Shown in pieces: positions 1 to 8,462 of a stretch of DNA of 64,000 nucleotides. Source of the DNA: Acidimicrobiaceae bacterium. GTDB lineage: Bacteria; Actinomycetota; Acidimicrobiia; Acidimicrobiales; RAAP-2. Positions within the stretch are counted from its first letter, which is position 1, and each line of letters begins with the position of its first letter. The notes beneath the pieces are model-generated. The model searched no databases. It was not told where the DNA came from and saw only the letters and a program-made list of their open reading frames with translations. The stretch covers positions 1 to 64,000 of the forward strand of contig DAHVAJ010000036.1 of NCBI GenBank assembly GCA_027314705.1, in the 5' to 3' direction. Made by a program: the position numbers and the translations under genes.

Positions 1-203
1 GACCCGTCCTGGGACGCGCCCTCGCCGGTCAGGGAGCTGACGTAGGCGATGGTGATCGGCGACCCGGTCGCCGCCTTGGTCCCCGACGGTCCCGACGAGG
101 TCGTCGCCGTCGACGCCCCCCCGTTCGAGCATCCCGCTGCCGCGAGCGGCAGCGCCAGTGCAGCGGCCAGGAGCACCCCGGTCGCGGTCCGACTTCTCAA
201 CAT
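1..203 (-). CDS. ABC transporter substrate-binding lipoprotein (branched-chain amino acid type), N-terminus only
   Basis: Only the first 67 codons lie in the window; the rest runs off the left edge. The start is an ATG with a strong GGGGAGGA ribosome site 5 nt upstream. The product begins with an Arg-containing n-region and a hydrophobic stretch ending in a lipobox (LAAAGC, Cys25), so it should be a lipoprotein on the outer face of the membrane. A Ser/Thr/Gly linker follows, then ITIAYVSSLTGEGASQDG, which is how mature type I periplasmic binding proteins of the LivK/Peripla_BP_6 family usually begin. By family it would capture an amino acid, short acid or aromatic compound for an ABC importer. 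Its neighbours are acyl-CoA degradation genes, so a carboxylic acid ligand is plausible, but this is inference. Confidence 0.8.
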   Translation of the reverse strand, partial: MLRSRTATGVLLAAALALPLAAAGCSNGGASTATTSSGPSGTKAATGSPITIAYVSSLTGEGASQDG

Positions 204-329
204 TGTTCCTCCCCTAGTGGATACCGACGGTTGACGATGGATGGGCACGGTCGTCCGGAGCCGACCGGGTCGGGATGGTCGAGAAGGTGGCTGGCCGGCG
301 GGCCGAGGATCCCACCGGTCCGGTGCGCG

Positions 330-1259
330 TCAGCCGCCGGCGACGGGTCCTTCCACCTGGTCCTTCAAGGAGAGCAGCACCGGCGGGGCCACTCGCCAGC
401 TCGGGACGCCGTCCTGCTCCTCGGCGACCGGGTACTTGCTCTCGTGGATCTCCGCCCAGTGCGAGTGGTTGAGCTGGTGCAGGGTGAAACAGGCCTGGAG
501 CGAGTTGTAGAAACCCATGTTGTCCACCGTCTGGTTGACCGACTCCTTGATGAGCAGGGCCGACATGGTGGGCAGCTGGGCGATGCGCCGGGCGTAGGCC
601 AGCGTCTGTTCGGACAGGTCGTCCACCGGGAAGACCTTGCTCACCATGCCCAGGCGGTGCGCCTCGTGGACGTCGATGGCGTCACCGGTCAGCATGAGCT
701 CCTTGGTCCGGCGAGGTCCGAACTCCCAGGGGTGGCCGAAGTACTCGACCCCGCACATGCCGAGGCGCGTCCCCACGACGTCGGCGAAGAAGACGTCGTC
801 GGCGGCGACGATGAGGTCGCAGGCCCACATGAGCATGAGGCCGGCGGCGTAGACCGTCCCCTGCACCTGGGCCACGGTGATCTTGCGGAGGTTCCGCCAG
901 CGGAGGGTGTTCTGGAAGTAGTAGTGCCACTCCTGGAGCATCCGGTTCTCGGCACCCGCACGGGTCGCACCGTTCACGGTCATCGAGGGGTGCTGGTCGG
1001 GTCCGGGCACCCGCTCGGCCTGGGACTCCTTCGACCCCATGTCGTGGCCCGAGGAGAACAGGGGGCCTACCCCGCCGAGGATGACCACCCGCACCTTGTC
1101 GTCCTCCTCGGCCCGGAGGAAGGCCTCGTCCAGCTCGACGAGGAGCCCCCGGTTCTGTGCATTGCGCGTCCTCGGCCGATTGAGCAGGATCCGAACGATG
1201 GCGCCGTCGTCGAGCTCCTCGTAGGTGATGTACTTCCCGTTCCCCGTGGTGTCAGACAT
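330..1259 (-). CDS. enoyl-CoA hydratase/isomerase family protein
   Basis: This 309-aa crotonase-fold protein is a probable soluble acyl-CoA hydratase, isomerase or hydrolase. The N-terminal ILLNRPRTRNAQN strand, the oxyanion-hole segment FSSGHDMG and the second oxyanion loop AAGLMLMWACDLIVAADD are characteristic. The region that normally carries the catalytic Glu pair reads GMCGVEYFGHPWEFG and is atypical, so the exact reaction is uncertain. It is longer than a standard 260-aa crotonase because of an insert around residues 75-110 and a C-terminal extension. It shares these peculiarities with the protein at 20727-21554, so the two are probably paralogues. The start is the ATG of MSDTTGNGKY, with AAGGGAAGGG about 9 nt upstream. 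It lies 107 bp downstream of the acyl-CoA ligase on the same strand and may be co-transcribed with it. Confidence 0.88.
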   Translation of the reverse strand: MSDTTGNGKYITYEELDDGAIVRILLNRPRTRNAQNRGLLVELDEAFLRAEEDDKVRVVILGGVGPLFSSGHDMGSKESQAERVPGPDQHPSMTVNGATRAGAENRMLQEWHYYFQNTLRWRNLRKITVAQVQGTVYAAGLMLMWACDLIVAADDVFFADVVGTRLGMCGVEYFGHPWEFGPRRTKELMLTGDAIDVHEAHRLGMVSKVFPVDDLSEQTLAYARRIAQLPTMSALLIKESVNQTVDNMGFYNSLQACFTLHQLNHSHWAEIHESKYPVAEEQDGVPSWRVAPPVLLSLKDQVEGPVAGG

Positions 1260-1366
1260 GTCCGAGACCCTTCCCTTCTGGATGCGTGCCGCACCCGTGC
1301 GTCCTGCCGTGCCGTCCCAGCTGTCCGGACGGGTCCGCACCGGGTAGGCCGGACGAACGGACCACG

Positions 1367-2911
1367 CTATCCCGGCCCGTCCGCACCGGGCTGCGGCCGG
1401 GTGTCTCCTCCGGCTGGTCCGTCGTCGTCCGGACCGTCGCGCTCGGCCACCAGCGCGGCCCGGTTGAATTTCGTGGCTTCGGTGCGGGGGATCGACGCCA
1501 CGAACTCCACCGACTTCGGGGCCTTGTAGGGCGCAAGGCGCTCCTTGGCGAAGGCGATGACCGATGCGGGGTCGAGCGACGGGTCGGCCGGTTGCACCAC
1601 GGCGTGGACCCGCCGGCCCCACTCCGGGTCCCGCAGGCCGATGACCACGACGTCGACGATGTCCGGGTGCTCGCTCAGCGCCGCCTCCACCTCCGCCGGG
1701 TAGACGTTCGCGGCTCCGGTGACGATCAGGTCCACCCGCCGGTCGACCAGGTAGAGGTAGCCGTCCTCGTCCATCCAGCCCAGGTCGCCCACCGAGGCGA
1801 AGCCGTCGTCGGTCTGGTCCATCGGCGCCACGTCGTCGCCGACGTACGTGGCGAGCGGCCCGGTCGGTGAGCGCAGGAAGATGTCGCCGATCTCCCCCGG
1901 CGGCAGCACGTCGCCGCCGGGGCCGAGGATGCGGATCTCGGTCTGTCCCATCCCCCGGCCGAGGGTCCCGGGACGGGACAGCCACTCGTCGCCCCGGCAC
2001 GTCACGATGCCGATCTGCTCGGAGGACCCGTACGACATGTAGAAGTGCTCGGCTCCGACCAGGTCGATCCAGCGCTGGCCGAGCCACCGGGGCAGAGGGG
2101 CGGCCCCCTGCTGGACCCAGGTGAGGCTGGACAGGTCGCGACGCTCGATCCCGGAGACCCGGGCCATCCGTTGGAGCATGGGCGTGGCGGCGATGAACCC
2201 GGTGATGCGGTGGCGTTCGATGAGGTCGAGGGCGAGCTCGCCCCTGAACCGCTCCATCAACACGATCGGATCGCCGTGGAGCAGGACCCGGAAGGCCGTG
2301 AATCCGTTGGTGTGGTAGAGCGGCGCCGGGCACAGGACCCGCTGGACCTCCTCCATCGGCCCGTAGGAGGCCACCACCGCCGAGGTGAACGAGGAGGAGG
2401 GCTGATACAGGGCAGGGCCCTTCTGCACGATGACCTTGGGCGTTCCCGTCGATCCGGAGCTGCACACCCCCCACCCGCGGGGTGAGACCACGTCGGGCAG
2501 GGGGTCGGGCGACTCGCCCACGCTCTCGTCGAGGAGGGAGAGGGTCCCGGCGTCGATGGCCAGCGCCGGCCGGAGCACGGCCATCAGTCGGTCGCGCTCC
2601 CAGTCGGGCAGGTCCCAGCGGATCGGGACCACGACGGCCCCGACCTTCCAGCCGGCGAAGCCGGCCACGAGGTGCTCGATCGAGTTCCGCAGGCAGATGG
2701 CCACGGGCTCGTCGACGCCGAGTCCGCGGGAGGCGAAGACCCGGGCGAGCTGGTTCGACCGCCGTTCCAGGTCCTGCCAGCTGACGGACTGGGCGCTGCC
2801 GTCCTCGGCGACCAGGACCACCGCGGTGGCGTCACCGCGCTGCTCGGCCAGCTGGGTGAGGCGGGCGGCGTAGGAGGTGCCGGCCTCCGTGGCGGTCACC
2901 TCGACGCTCAC
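1367..2911 (-). CDS. AMP-forming acyl-CoA ligase (class I adenylate-forming enzyme)
   Basis: This 514-aa protein activates a carboxylic acid to the acyl-CoA through an acyl-adenylate. The nucleotide-binding P-loop SSGSTGTPKV is at residues 151-160, the YGSSEQIG motif follows in the middle, and the hinge/C-terminal domain shows GWMDEDGYLYLVDRRVDLI. The A10 lysine is present in PRTEATKFNR (K481). Length is normal for the family apart from a disordered Asp/Pro/Gly-rich tail of about 25 residues. The start is GTG (MSVEVTATEAG). No strong Shine-Dalgarno is evident, but a TAGCAT -10-like hexamer lies about 65 nt upstream. It is divergent from hyuA and upstream of a crotonase gene, which fits the first step of an acyl-CoA degradation route. 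The substrate cannot be deduced. Confidence 0.9.
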   Translation of the reverse strand: MSVEVTATEAGTSYAARLTQLAEQRGDATAVVLVAEDGSAQSVSWQDLERRSNQLARVFASRGLGVDEPVAICLRNSIEHLVAGFAGWKVGAVVVPIRWDLPDWERDRLMAVLRPALAIDAGTLSLLDESVGESPDPLPDVVSPRGWGVCSSGSTGTPKVIVQKGPALYQPSSSFTSAVVASYGPMEEVQRVLCPAPLYHTNGFTAFRVLLHGDPIVLMERFRGELALDLIERHRITGFIAATPMLQRMARVSGIERRDLSSLTWVQQGAAPLPRWLGQRWIDLVGAEHFYMSYGSSEQIGIVTCRGDEWLSRPGTLGRGMGQTEIRILGPGGDVLPPGEIGDIFLRSPTGPLATYVGDDVAPMDQTDDGFASVGDLGWMDEDGYLYLVDRRVDLIVTGAANVYPAEVEAALSEHPDIVDVVVIGLRDPEWGRRVHAVVQPADPSLDPASVIAFAKERLAPYKAPKSVEFVASIPRTEATKFNRAALVAERDGPDDDGPAGGDTRPQPGADGPG

Positions 2912-2974
2912 ACCCGAGTCCCCCGGCGTGCGGCGGCGCGCCGGCGCCGGCCGTTCATCACTGGCACGCGGTGG

Positions 2975-2980
2975 ATGCTA
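2975..2980 (-). promoter_or_regulatory. putative -10 hexamer TAGCAT for the acyl-CoA ligase
   Basis: On the minus strand this TAnnnT hexamer lies about 64 nt before the GTG start of the ligase gene, inside the 306-bp divergent region 2912-3217 shared with hyuA. The rest of that region is very GC-rich and holds three tandem self-complementary CCCGGG units (3136-3156). I see no other gene in it. Confidence 0.4.
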
Positions 2981-3163
2981 GCGCGCGGGTCCTTGCGGCT
3001 GACGTCCGCGAACGGCCCGGTGGCCCGCTGCGGCCGTCGGATCGTCACCCCCTGGCCGCCGGCGGGGCGGTCGTCCCTCGCCCGACCGTCGCGGCCCCGC
3101 GTCCGTCGTCCTGTCCCGGCCTTCCGGGTCCCACCGGCCCGGGCCCGGGCCCGGGCGGCCGGG

Positions 3164-3169
3164 TAGGCT
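3164..3169 (+). promoter_or_regulatory. putative -10 hexamer TAGGCT for hyuA
   Basis: A TAnnnT hexamer sits 48 nt before the hyuA ATG, giving a predicted leader of about 42 nt that contains the GGGGGAGG ribosome site. No good -35 is visible, as is common in high-GC actinobacterial promoters. Confidence 0.4.
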
Positions 3170-3217
3170 GGCCCACGAGCGGAGCGCGCCCGCGAGGGCC
3201 CGGCCTGGGGGAGGGCC

Positions 3218-5269
3218 ATGAGCTATCGGATCGGCATCGACGTCGGGGGCACGTTCACCGACTGCGTCCTCCTCCGCCCGGACGGTTCGGTGGTGCTCGA
3301 GAAGGCACCGACCACTCCGCAGGACCAGAGCGAAGGCGTGCTGGCGGGGCTGTCCCGGCTGGCCACGGCCGAGGGGATCACCGTCGGCGAGCTGGTCGCC
3401 GACACCCGGACGATCGTGCACGGCACCACCACCGGGGACAACACCATGATCCAGATGTCGGGCGCCGTCACCGGCCTCCTGGTCACCGAGGGCTTCCGGG
3501 ACGAGATCGAGTTCCGGCGGTGCTACAAGGAGGAGATCTGGGATCCCGCCTACCCCCCGCCGGACCCCATCGCCCGCCGGCGGGTCCGACTCGAGGTCCC
3601 CGAGCGGATGAACGCCGAGGGCGAGGCGGAGACGCCTCTCGACGAGGAGGCGGTCCGCAAGGCCACGGCCCGGCTGCGCGCCTTCGGGGTGACCTCGATC
3701 GCCGTGTCGTTCCTGCACTCGTACCTGAACCCGTCCCACGAGCTCCGGGCCGGTGAGATCGTCCGGGACGAGTACCCCGACGTGGAGATGGTGTCCCTCT
3801 CGCATCAGGTCCTCCCCAAGCCGCCCGAGTTCGAACGGACGTCGACGACCCTCGTGAACGCCTACATCGGGCCGCCCATCGCCCGATACCTCGGCCGGCT
3901 CACCGAGCTCCTGGCGGAGCTCGGCTACCGGCACGACCTGCTCGTGGCCACCTCGGCCGGGGGGGTGGCCACCGCGTCGGCGGCCAGCCGGCGCGCCGTC
4001 GCCACCATCGGCTCCGGGCCGACCGGCGGCGTCACCGCAGCGGCGCGGGCGGCCACCCGGGCCGGCCTGGGCGACGTGGTCAGCGTCGACATGGGTGGCA
4101 CCAGTTACGACCTCTGCCTCATCCGAAACGGCCGTCCCGAGATCAAGATGGACTGGAACTGGCGGCACCGCTACTGCATCGGCATCCCCATGGTCGACAT
4201 CGGCGCCGTCGGCGCCGGCGGGGGCTCGATCATCTGGGTGGACGACGGTGTCCTCCAGGTCGGCCCCCAGTCGGCGGGCAGCGTCCCCGGGCCGGTCTGC
4301 TACCGGCGCGGTGGTGTCCGACCCACCATCACCGATGCCGACCTGGTGCTCGGGCGGCTCGAGCCGGGCGGGTTCGCCGCTGGGCGCATGGAGCTCGACC
4401 TCGAGGGGGCGCGGGCCGCCCTGGCCGAGCTCGGTGGGCCGCTGGGCCTTGATGCCGAGGAGACGGCGGTGGCCGCCGTGCGCCTGGTCGACGCCCACAT
4501 GACCGACGCCGTCCGGAGGGCGCTGTCGCTCGCCGGGTGCGATCCCCGGTCGCTGGACCTCGTGGCGTTCGGCGGGATGGGCGCCGTGCACGGCACCACC
4601 CAGGCCGAGGCGCTCGGCATGTCCCGTGTGCTGATCCCGAGGGGCGCGGCGGGCCTGTCCGCCCTCGGGCTCCTCACGGCCGACCACGTGGTCGACGACT
4701 CACGGGGCTACGTGGTCCCCTGGCAGGAGGCCGACCCGGCCGTGCTCCAGCGCTTGGCCGAGGAGTTGGCGGACACGGCCACGGGCGAGCTGCGGGTCGC
4801 CGGGGTGCCCGCCGAGCGGATCCGTCTCCAGTGGTCGCTGCTGCTCGTCTACCCGGGCCAGACCTTCGACGTGGCCATCCCCGTCGACGCCCCGACCGAC
4901 GTGTCCGAGGCGGTGGGGGAGTTCCACCGGCGCAACGAGGCGGCCCGACTGATCGAGGCCCGGGCACAGGAGCCCGTGGTCCGGGGAGTGCGCCTGACCG
5001 CCATCGGCGAGGTGGAGCAGATGGCGCACCTCGACCTCGAGCCGGCCGACGGCGACCCGGAGCCGGTCGGCCAGCGGCGGATGTGGCTGGCCGGCGAGTG
5101 GGTGGAGGGCCCGGTCTACGAGGCCGGGTCGCTCCGGCCCGGGGCCGCCGTGCCCGGTCCCGCCGTGGTCACCAGCCCGTTCACGACCCTGGTCCTTCGT
5201 CGGGGCGACCGGTGCTCGATGACCACTGACGGCGACTTCCTGGTCGACGTCGGGACCACCACGGGCTGA
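3218..5269 (+). CDS. hydantoinase/oxoprolinase family protein, HyuA-like subunit
   Basis: This 683-aa protein has the full length of HyuA-type ATPases (N-methylhydantoinase A, 5-oxoprolinase A half, acetone/acetophenone carboxylase beta subunits). The N-terminal actin-like ATP site IGIDVGGTFTD is at residues 5-15. A second phosphate-binding segment VDMGGTSYD is near residue 290, followed by the GAVGAGGGSIIW stretch near 330. The C-terminal domain carries VAFGGMGAVHGTTQA. The family couples ATP hydrolysis to opening of a cyclic amide or to carboxylation of a ketone, usually as a complex with a HyuB subunit. Here the HyuB gene is not adjacent; it lies 6 kb away on the other strand (11309-13072). 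The ATG has an excellent GGGGGAGGGCC ribosome site. Substrate is unknown; a ketone or lactam would fit the acyl-CoA context. Confidence 0.9.
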   Translation: MSYRIGIDVGGTFTDCVLLRPDGSVVLEKAPTTPQDQSEGVLAGLSRLATAEGITVGELVADTRTIVHGTTTGDNTMIQMSGAVTGLLVTEGFRDEIEFRRCYKEEIWDPAYPPPDPIARRRVRLEVPERMNAEGEAETPLDEEAVRKATARLRAFGVTSIAVSFLHSYLNPSHELRAGEIVRDEYPDVEMVSLSHQVLPKPPEFERTSTTLVNAYIGPPIARYLGRLTELLAELGYRHDLLVATSAGGVATASAASRRAVATIGSGPTGGVTAAARAATRAGLGDVVSVDMGGTSYDLCLIRNGRPEIKMDWNWRHRYCIGIPMVDIGAVGAGGGSIIWVDDGVLQVGPQSAGSVPGPVCYRRGGVRPTITDADLVLGRLEPGGFAAGRMELDLEGARAALAELGGPLGLDAEETAVAAVRLVDAHMTDAVRRALSLAGCDPRSLDLVAFGGMGAVHGTTQAEALGMSRVLIPRGAAGLSALGLLTADHVVDDSRGYVVPWQEADPAVLQRLAEELADTATGELRVAGVPAERIRLQWSLLLVYPGQTFDVAIPVDAPTDVSEAVGEFHRRNEAARLIEARAQEPVVRGVRLTAIGEVEQMAHLDLEPADGDPEPVGQRRMWLAGEWVEGPVYEAGSLRPGAAVPGPAVVTSPFTTLVLRRGDRCSMTTDGDFLVDVGTTTG

Positions 5270-5657
5270 CGGCCGGCGTCCCCACGGCCGGGGACATCCG
5301 CTCGTCGGGCAGGTCGGCGACCAGGTGGGTGCAGCCCCGGCCCTCGCCCCTGGCCAGGTCCCTCCCGAGGACGCCCGGGGTGATGCCCCGGTGCGCGAGC
5401 GTCGGGCTGGTCCTCACCGCCACCACGACCACGACGACGTCGGTCCCGCTGGCGGTGCGTGTCTTCGACCCGTCGCCTGCCAGCTCGCCGCCACCGCTGG
5501 ACGCGGTGAGAGCGGCCCTGCCGAGGTGTCCGTCCCCGCCGGCCCCCACGGTGCGGATCGCGCCGAGACGCTCGCTGTGGGCTCCAGAGCCGCACAAGTA
5601 TGCTCTGCCCATGCGCCTGAACCGAGCATCGCGACGGAACCGGCGGGGTCCCGGACG
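5270..5657. other. intergenic region with a coding-like open frame on the minus strand
   Basis: No recognisable gene lies between hyuA and the HMGCS-like fusion. On the minus strand, roughly 5611 down to 5270, an open frame keeps nearly all G/C third positions and encodes a plausible stretch around TDVVVVVVAVRTSPTLAHRG. It continues antisense into the end of hyuA without a stop there, has no good ribosome site, and matches no family I know. I treat it as a possible remnant or a small unknown gene rather than calling it. Confidence 0.3.
5599..5604 (+). promoter_or_regulatory. possible -10 hexamer TATGCT
   Basis: The hexamer lies 54 nt before the ATG of the HMGCS-like/DUF35 gene, in a locally less GC-rich patch. 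It is a candidate promoter for the fusion gene and the thiolase gene behind it. There is no convincing -35. Confidence 0.3.
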
Positions 5658-7127
5658 ATGACCGACGGCATCGTGTCCTGGGGCGTGTACCTCCCGTACT
5701 GGCGCCTCCGGCGCAGCGCGATCGGCGCCAGCCTCGGGGGGCCCGCCGGGCGGGGCTGCCGGTCGGTCGCCTCCTACGACGAGGACACCACGACGATGGG
5801 GGTGGAGGCGGCGCGGCGGGCGCTGGCCTGCCTGGACGGTCCCGTCCCCGAGGACCTGTTCTTCTCGACCCCCGCACCCGCCTACTTGGACAAGACCAAC
5901 GCCGCCGCCGTCCACGGGGCCCTCGGCCTTCCCGGCTGGGCCCGCGCCTACGACATGGTCGGCTCCGTGCGGTCCTCGGTCGGTGCCCTGCGGACCGCCC
6001 GGGCCGTCGCCGGTGACCACCGGTCGGTGGCCGTGCTGTCGGACCTGCGGACCGGACTGGCCGGGGGTCCCGAGGAGCGGGACAGCGGAGACGGGGCCGC
6101 CGCCCTCGTCTTCGGGGGCGGAGACGACGCCGTGGCGGCCCAGTGGGTCGCCCACGCCGGTACGACCGCCGAGTTCCTCGACCGGTGGCGCACCCCGGGG
6201 GAGACCGACTCCAAGGTGTGGGAGGAGCGGTTCGGCCAGGAGGTCTACGTCCCGCTCGTCCACCAGGCCTGGACCGAGGCGCTCAAGTCGGCGGGCGTGG
6301 TGGCCGCCGACGTCGACCACGTCGCCGTGGTCGGGCTGCACACCCGTGCCGTCGGAGCCGTCCGCACCTCGCTCGGCGTGCGCCACGAGGCGGTCGTGGC
6401 CGACCGGGCGGTGACGGTCGGGAACCTGGGGGCGGCCGAGCCGGGCGTGGCCCTTGCCGACATGCTGGAGCGGGCCGCGCCCGGGGCGCTCCTCGCCCTG
6501 GTGGTCATGGCCGACGGCGCCGACGTCGTTCTCCTTCGGGCCACCGACGCCCTCCCTGCCGTCCGGGAGTCCCGGCGCGCCGCCGGACTGGCCGACGTCG
6601 CCGTGCAGGCCGCAGCGGACGGTGGCGACCTGCCGTACGCACGGTTCCTCACGTGGCGGGGCGGGCTCCTCCGGGAACCACCCCGCCGCCCGGACCCCGA
6701 GCGCCCCGGTGCACCGGCCACGTGGCGCTCCACGCCGTGGAAGGGCGGGTTCGAGGCGAGCGACTGCCGGTCGTGCGGGTTTCGTCACCTCCCCCCGGCC
6801 CGGGTGTGCCTGCGGTGCCGCACCATCGACGAGATGGACCGGGTCCGACTGGCCGACGTGGGGGGCCGGGTGGCCACGTACACCGTCGACCGACTGGCCT
6901 TCAGCCTGTCCCCACCGGTGATCGGGGCCGTCGTCGACTTCGACGGGGGCGGCCGCTACCGGTGCGAGATGACCGACGCCGACCCCGACGCCGTGACCAC
7001 CGGCACCCGGGTCGAGCTCGCCTTCCGGAGGCTCAACACGGCCAAGGGCGTGCACAACTACTTCTGGAAGGCGCGTCCGGTCGGCGCACCCGGGGACGCC
7101 GAAGTCGACGGAGGAGGGAACGCATGA
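5658..7127 (+). CDS. HMG-CoA-synthase-like/DUF35 (zinc ribbon-OB fold) fusion protein
   Basis: This 489-aa protein joins two domains. Residues 1 to about 350 have the thiolase-like fold of HMG-CoA synthase/KAS III proteins (SWGVYLPYWRL start, YDEDTTTMGVEAARRAL). Residues from about 360 form a DUF35 unit: a zinc ribbon with Cys-x2-Cys, 10 residues, Cys-x2-Cys (CRSCG and CLRCR), then an OB-fold that binds acyl-CoA. In known systems DUF35 proteins bridge a thiolase and HMGCS, or bind the SCPx-like aldolase Ltp2. The synthase domain looks non-catalytic: the nucleophile position that is Cys in mvaS-type enzymes reads GSVRSS (Val104), and the general-acid Glu segment reads STPAPAY. It overlaps the thiolase start by 4 nt (ATGA), so the two products probably form a complex. 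Confidence 0.82.
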   Translation: MTDGIVSWGVYLPYWRLRRSAIGASLGGPAGRGCRSVASYDEDTTTMGVEAARRALACLDGPVPEDLFFSTPAPAYLDKTNAAAVHGALGLPGWARAYDMVGSVRSSVGALRTARAVAGDHRSVAVLSDLRTGLAGGPEERDSGDGAAALVFGGGDDAVAAQWVAHAGTTAEFLDRWRTPGETDSKVWEERFGQEVYVPLVHQAWTEALKSAGVVAADVDHVAVVGLHTRAVGAVRTSLGVRHEAVVADRAVTVGNLGAAEPGVALADMLERAAPGALLALVVMADGADVVLLRATDALPAVRESRRAAGLADVAVQAAADGGDLPYARFLTWRGGLLREPPRRPDPERPGAPATWRSTPWKGGFEASDCRSCGFRHLPPARVCLRCRTIDEMDRVRLADVGGRVATYTVDRLAFSLSPPVIGAVVDFDGGGRYRCEMTDADPDAVTTGTRVELAFRRLNTAKGVHNYFWKARPVGAPGDAEVDGGGNA

Positions 7128-8326
7128 GCTCCAATGGGATACGTGACCGGGTGGCCATCGTGGGGATGGGCTGCACGCCGTTCGGCGAGCGCTGGGACAA
7201 GGGCGTCGACGACCTGCTGATCGACGCGACCAAGGACGCCCTCGCCTCCGCGGGCGTCTCCCTGGACGACGTCGACGCCTTCTGGCTCGGGACCCTGTCC
7301 TCGGGCGTGTCCGGGATCACCCTGTCCAAGCCGTTGAAGATCGACTACAGGCCGGTGTCCCGCCTGGAGAACTTCTGCGCCACGGGCTCGGAAGCCTTCC
7401 GCAACGCCTGCTACGCCGTGGCCTCGGGTGCCTACGACCTGGCCATGGCCGTCGGCGTGGAGAAGCTGAAGGACTCGGGCTTCTCCGGCCTCACCGGGAT
7501 CCGCCCCGTGGGCGACGGGACCGACGCCGGCCTGTCGTCCCCGGCCGCCTTCTCCTTCCTGGCCCCGTCGTACGCCGACCGGTACGGGGTCGACCCCGAC
7601 GAGTTGAAGCAGGTGATGAGCCACATCGCCTGGAAGAACCACCGCAACGGTGCGGTCAACCCCCGGGCCCAGTTCCGCAAGGAGATCTCCATGGAGACCA
7701 TCACCCGGTCCCCGCTGGTGGCCGGGAACCTCGGGGTGTACGACTGCAGCGGCGTGAGCGACGGCTCGGCAGCGGCCATCATCTGCCGGGCCGAGGACGC
7801 TCACCGCTACACGGACAACCCCCTGTACGTGAAGGCGCTGAGCTTTGTGGCCGGCCCCGGCGGCGGCTCCATCGACCCCGACTACGACTACACGACCTTC
7901 CCCGAGGTGGTGCGCTCGGCCGAGGATGCCTACCGGCAGGCCGGGATCACCGACCCCCGGGCGTCGCTGGCCATGGCCGAGGTCCACGACTGCTTCACCC
8001 CCACCGAGCTGGTCCTCATGGAGGACCTGGGGTTCTCCGAACGGGGGCTCGGATGGAAGGACGTGCTCGCCGGCACGTTCGACCGGGACGGCGAGCTCCC
8101 GGTCAACCCCGACGGGGGGCTGAAGAGCTTCGGCCACCCCATCGGGGCGTCGGGGCTCCGCATGCTGTTCGAGTGCTGGCTCCAGCTCCGCCAGGAGGCA
8201 CCGCCCGAGCGGCAGATCGCCACGGTGGCCGGGGGCCGTACCCTGGGCCTCACCCACAACCTCGGCGGCGCGCCCGGCGAGTGCGTGAGCTTCGTGTCCA
8301 TCGTGGGGCCCGAACGGACGGACTGA
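7124..8326 (+). CDS. SCPx-type thiolase family protein
   Basis: This 400-aa protein belongs to the lipid-transfer (SCP-x/nonspecific) thiolase subfamily. It catalyses, by family, thiolytic cleavage of a 3-ketoacyl-CoA or a retro-aldol cleavage of a beta-hydroxyacyl-CoA. The nucleophilic Cys85 is in LENFCATGSEAF, EVHDCFT lies in the middle, and the C-terminal catalytic loop is LKSFGHPIGASG, followed by GGAPGECVSFV. Length is normal. The ATG overlaps the stop of the upstream fusion gene, with GGAGGG 6 nt before it. The coupling strongly suggests a thiolase-DUF35 complex like those of the archaeal mevalonate pathway or actinobacterial steroid side-chain removal. Substrate is not defined. Confidence 0.88.
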   Translation: MSSNGIRDRVAIVGMGCTPFGERWDKGVDDLLIDATKDALASAGVSLDDVDAFWLGTLSSGVSGITLSKPLKIDYRPVSRLENFCATGSEAFRNACYAVASGAYDLAMAVGVEKLKDSGFSGLTGIRPVGDGTDAGLSSPAAFSFLAPSYADRYGVDPDELKQVMSHIAWKNHRNGAVNPRAQFRKEISMETITRSPLVAGNLGVYDCSGVSDGSAAAIICRAEDAHRYTDNPLYVKALSFVAGPGGGSIDPDYDYTTFPEVVRSAEDAYRQAGITDPRASLAMAEVHDCFTPTELVLMEDLGFSERGLGWKDVLAGTFDRDGELPVNPDGGLKSFGHPIGASGLRMLFECWLQLRQEAPPERQIATVAGGRTLGLTHNLGGAPGECVSFVSIVGPERTD

Positions 8327-8462
8327 GGAGCGCCCGCCAACGGCCGGCGTCGAGCCGGCGGTCACGATCGCGGCCCGGCGCCCGCTCCGGTGGGGACCGC
8401 GGCCGGTGCCGGCGCTGCCTGGCATGCTGTGCAGACCCGTCGCCCACGAGGAGGAATCGGAC

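Noticed and set aside
3136-3156. Tandem CCCGGG units before hyuA
   Set aside because: Only three units of a GC palindrome; no spacer pattern, so not a CRISPR array or a recognised repeat element.
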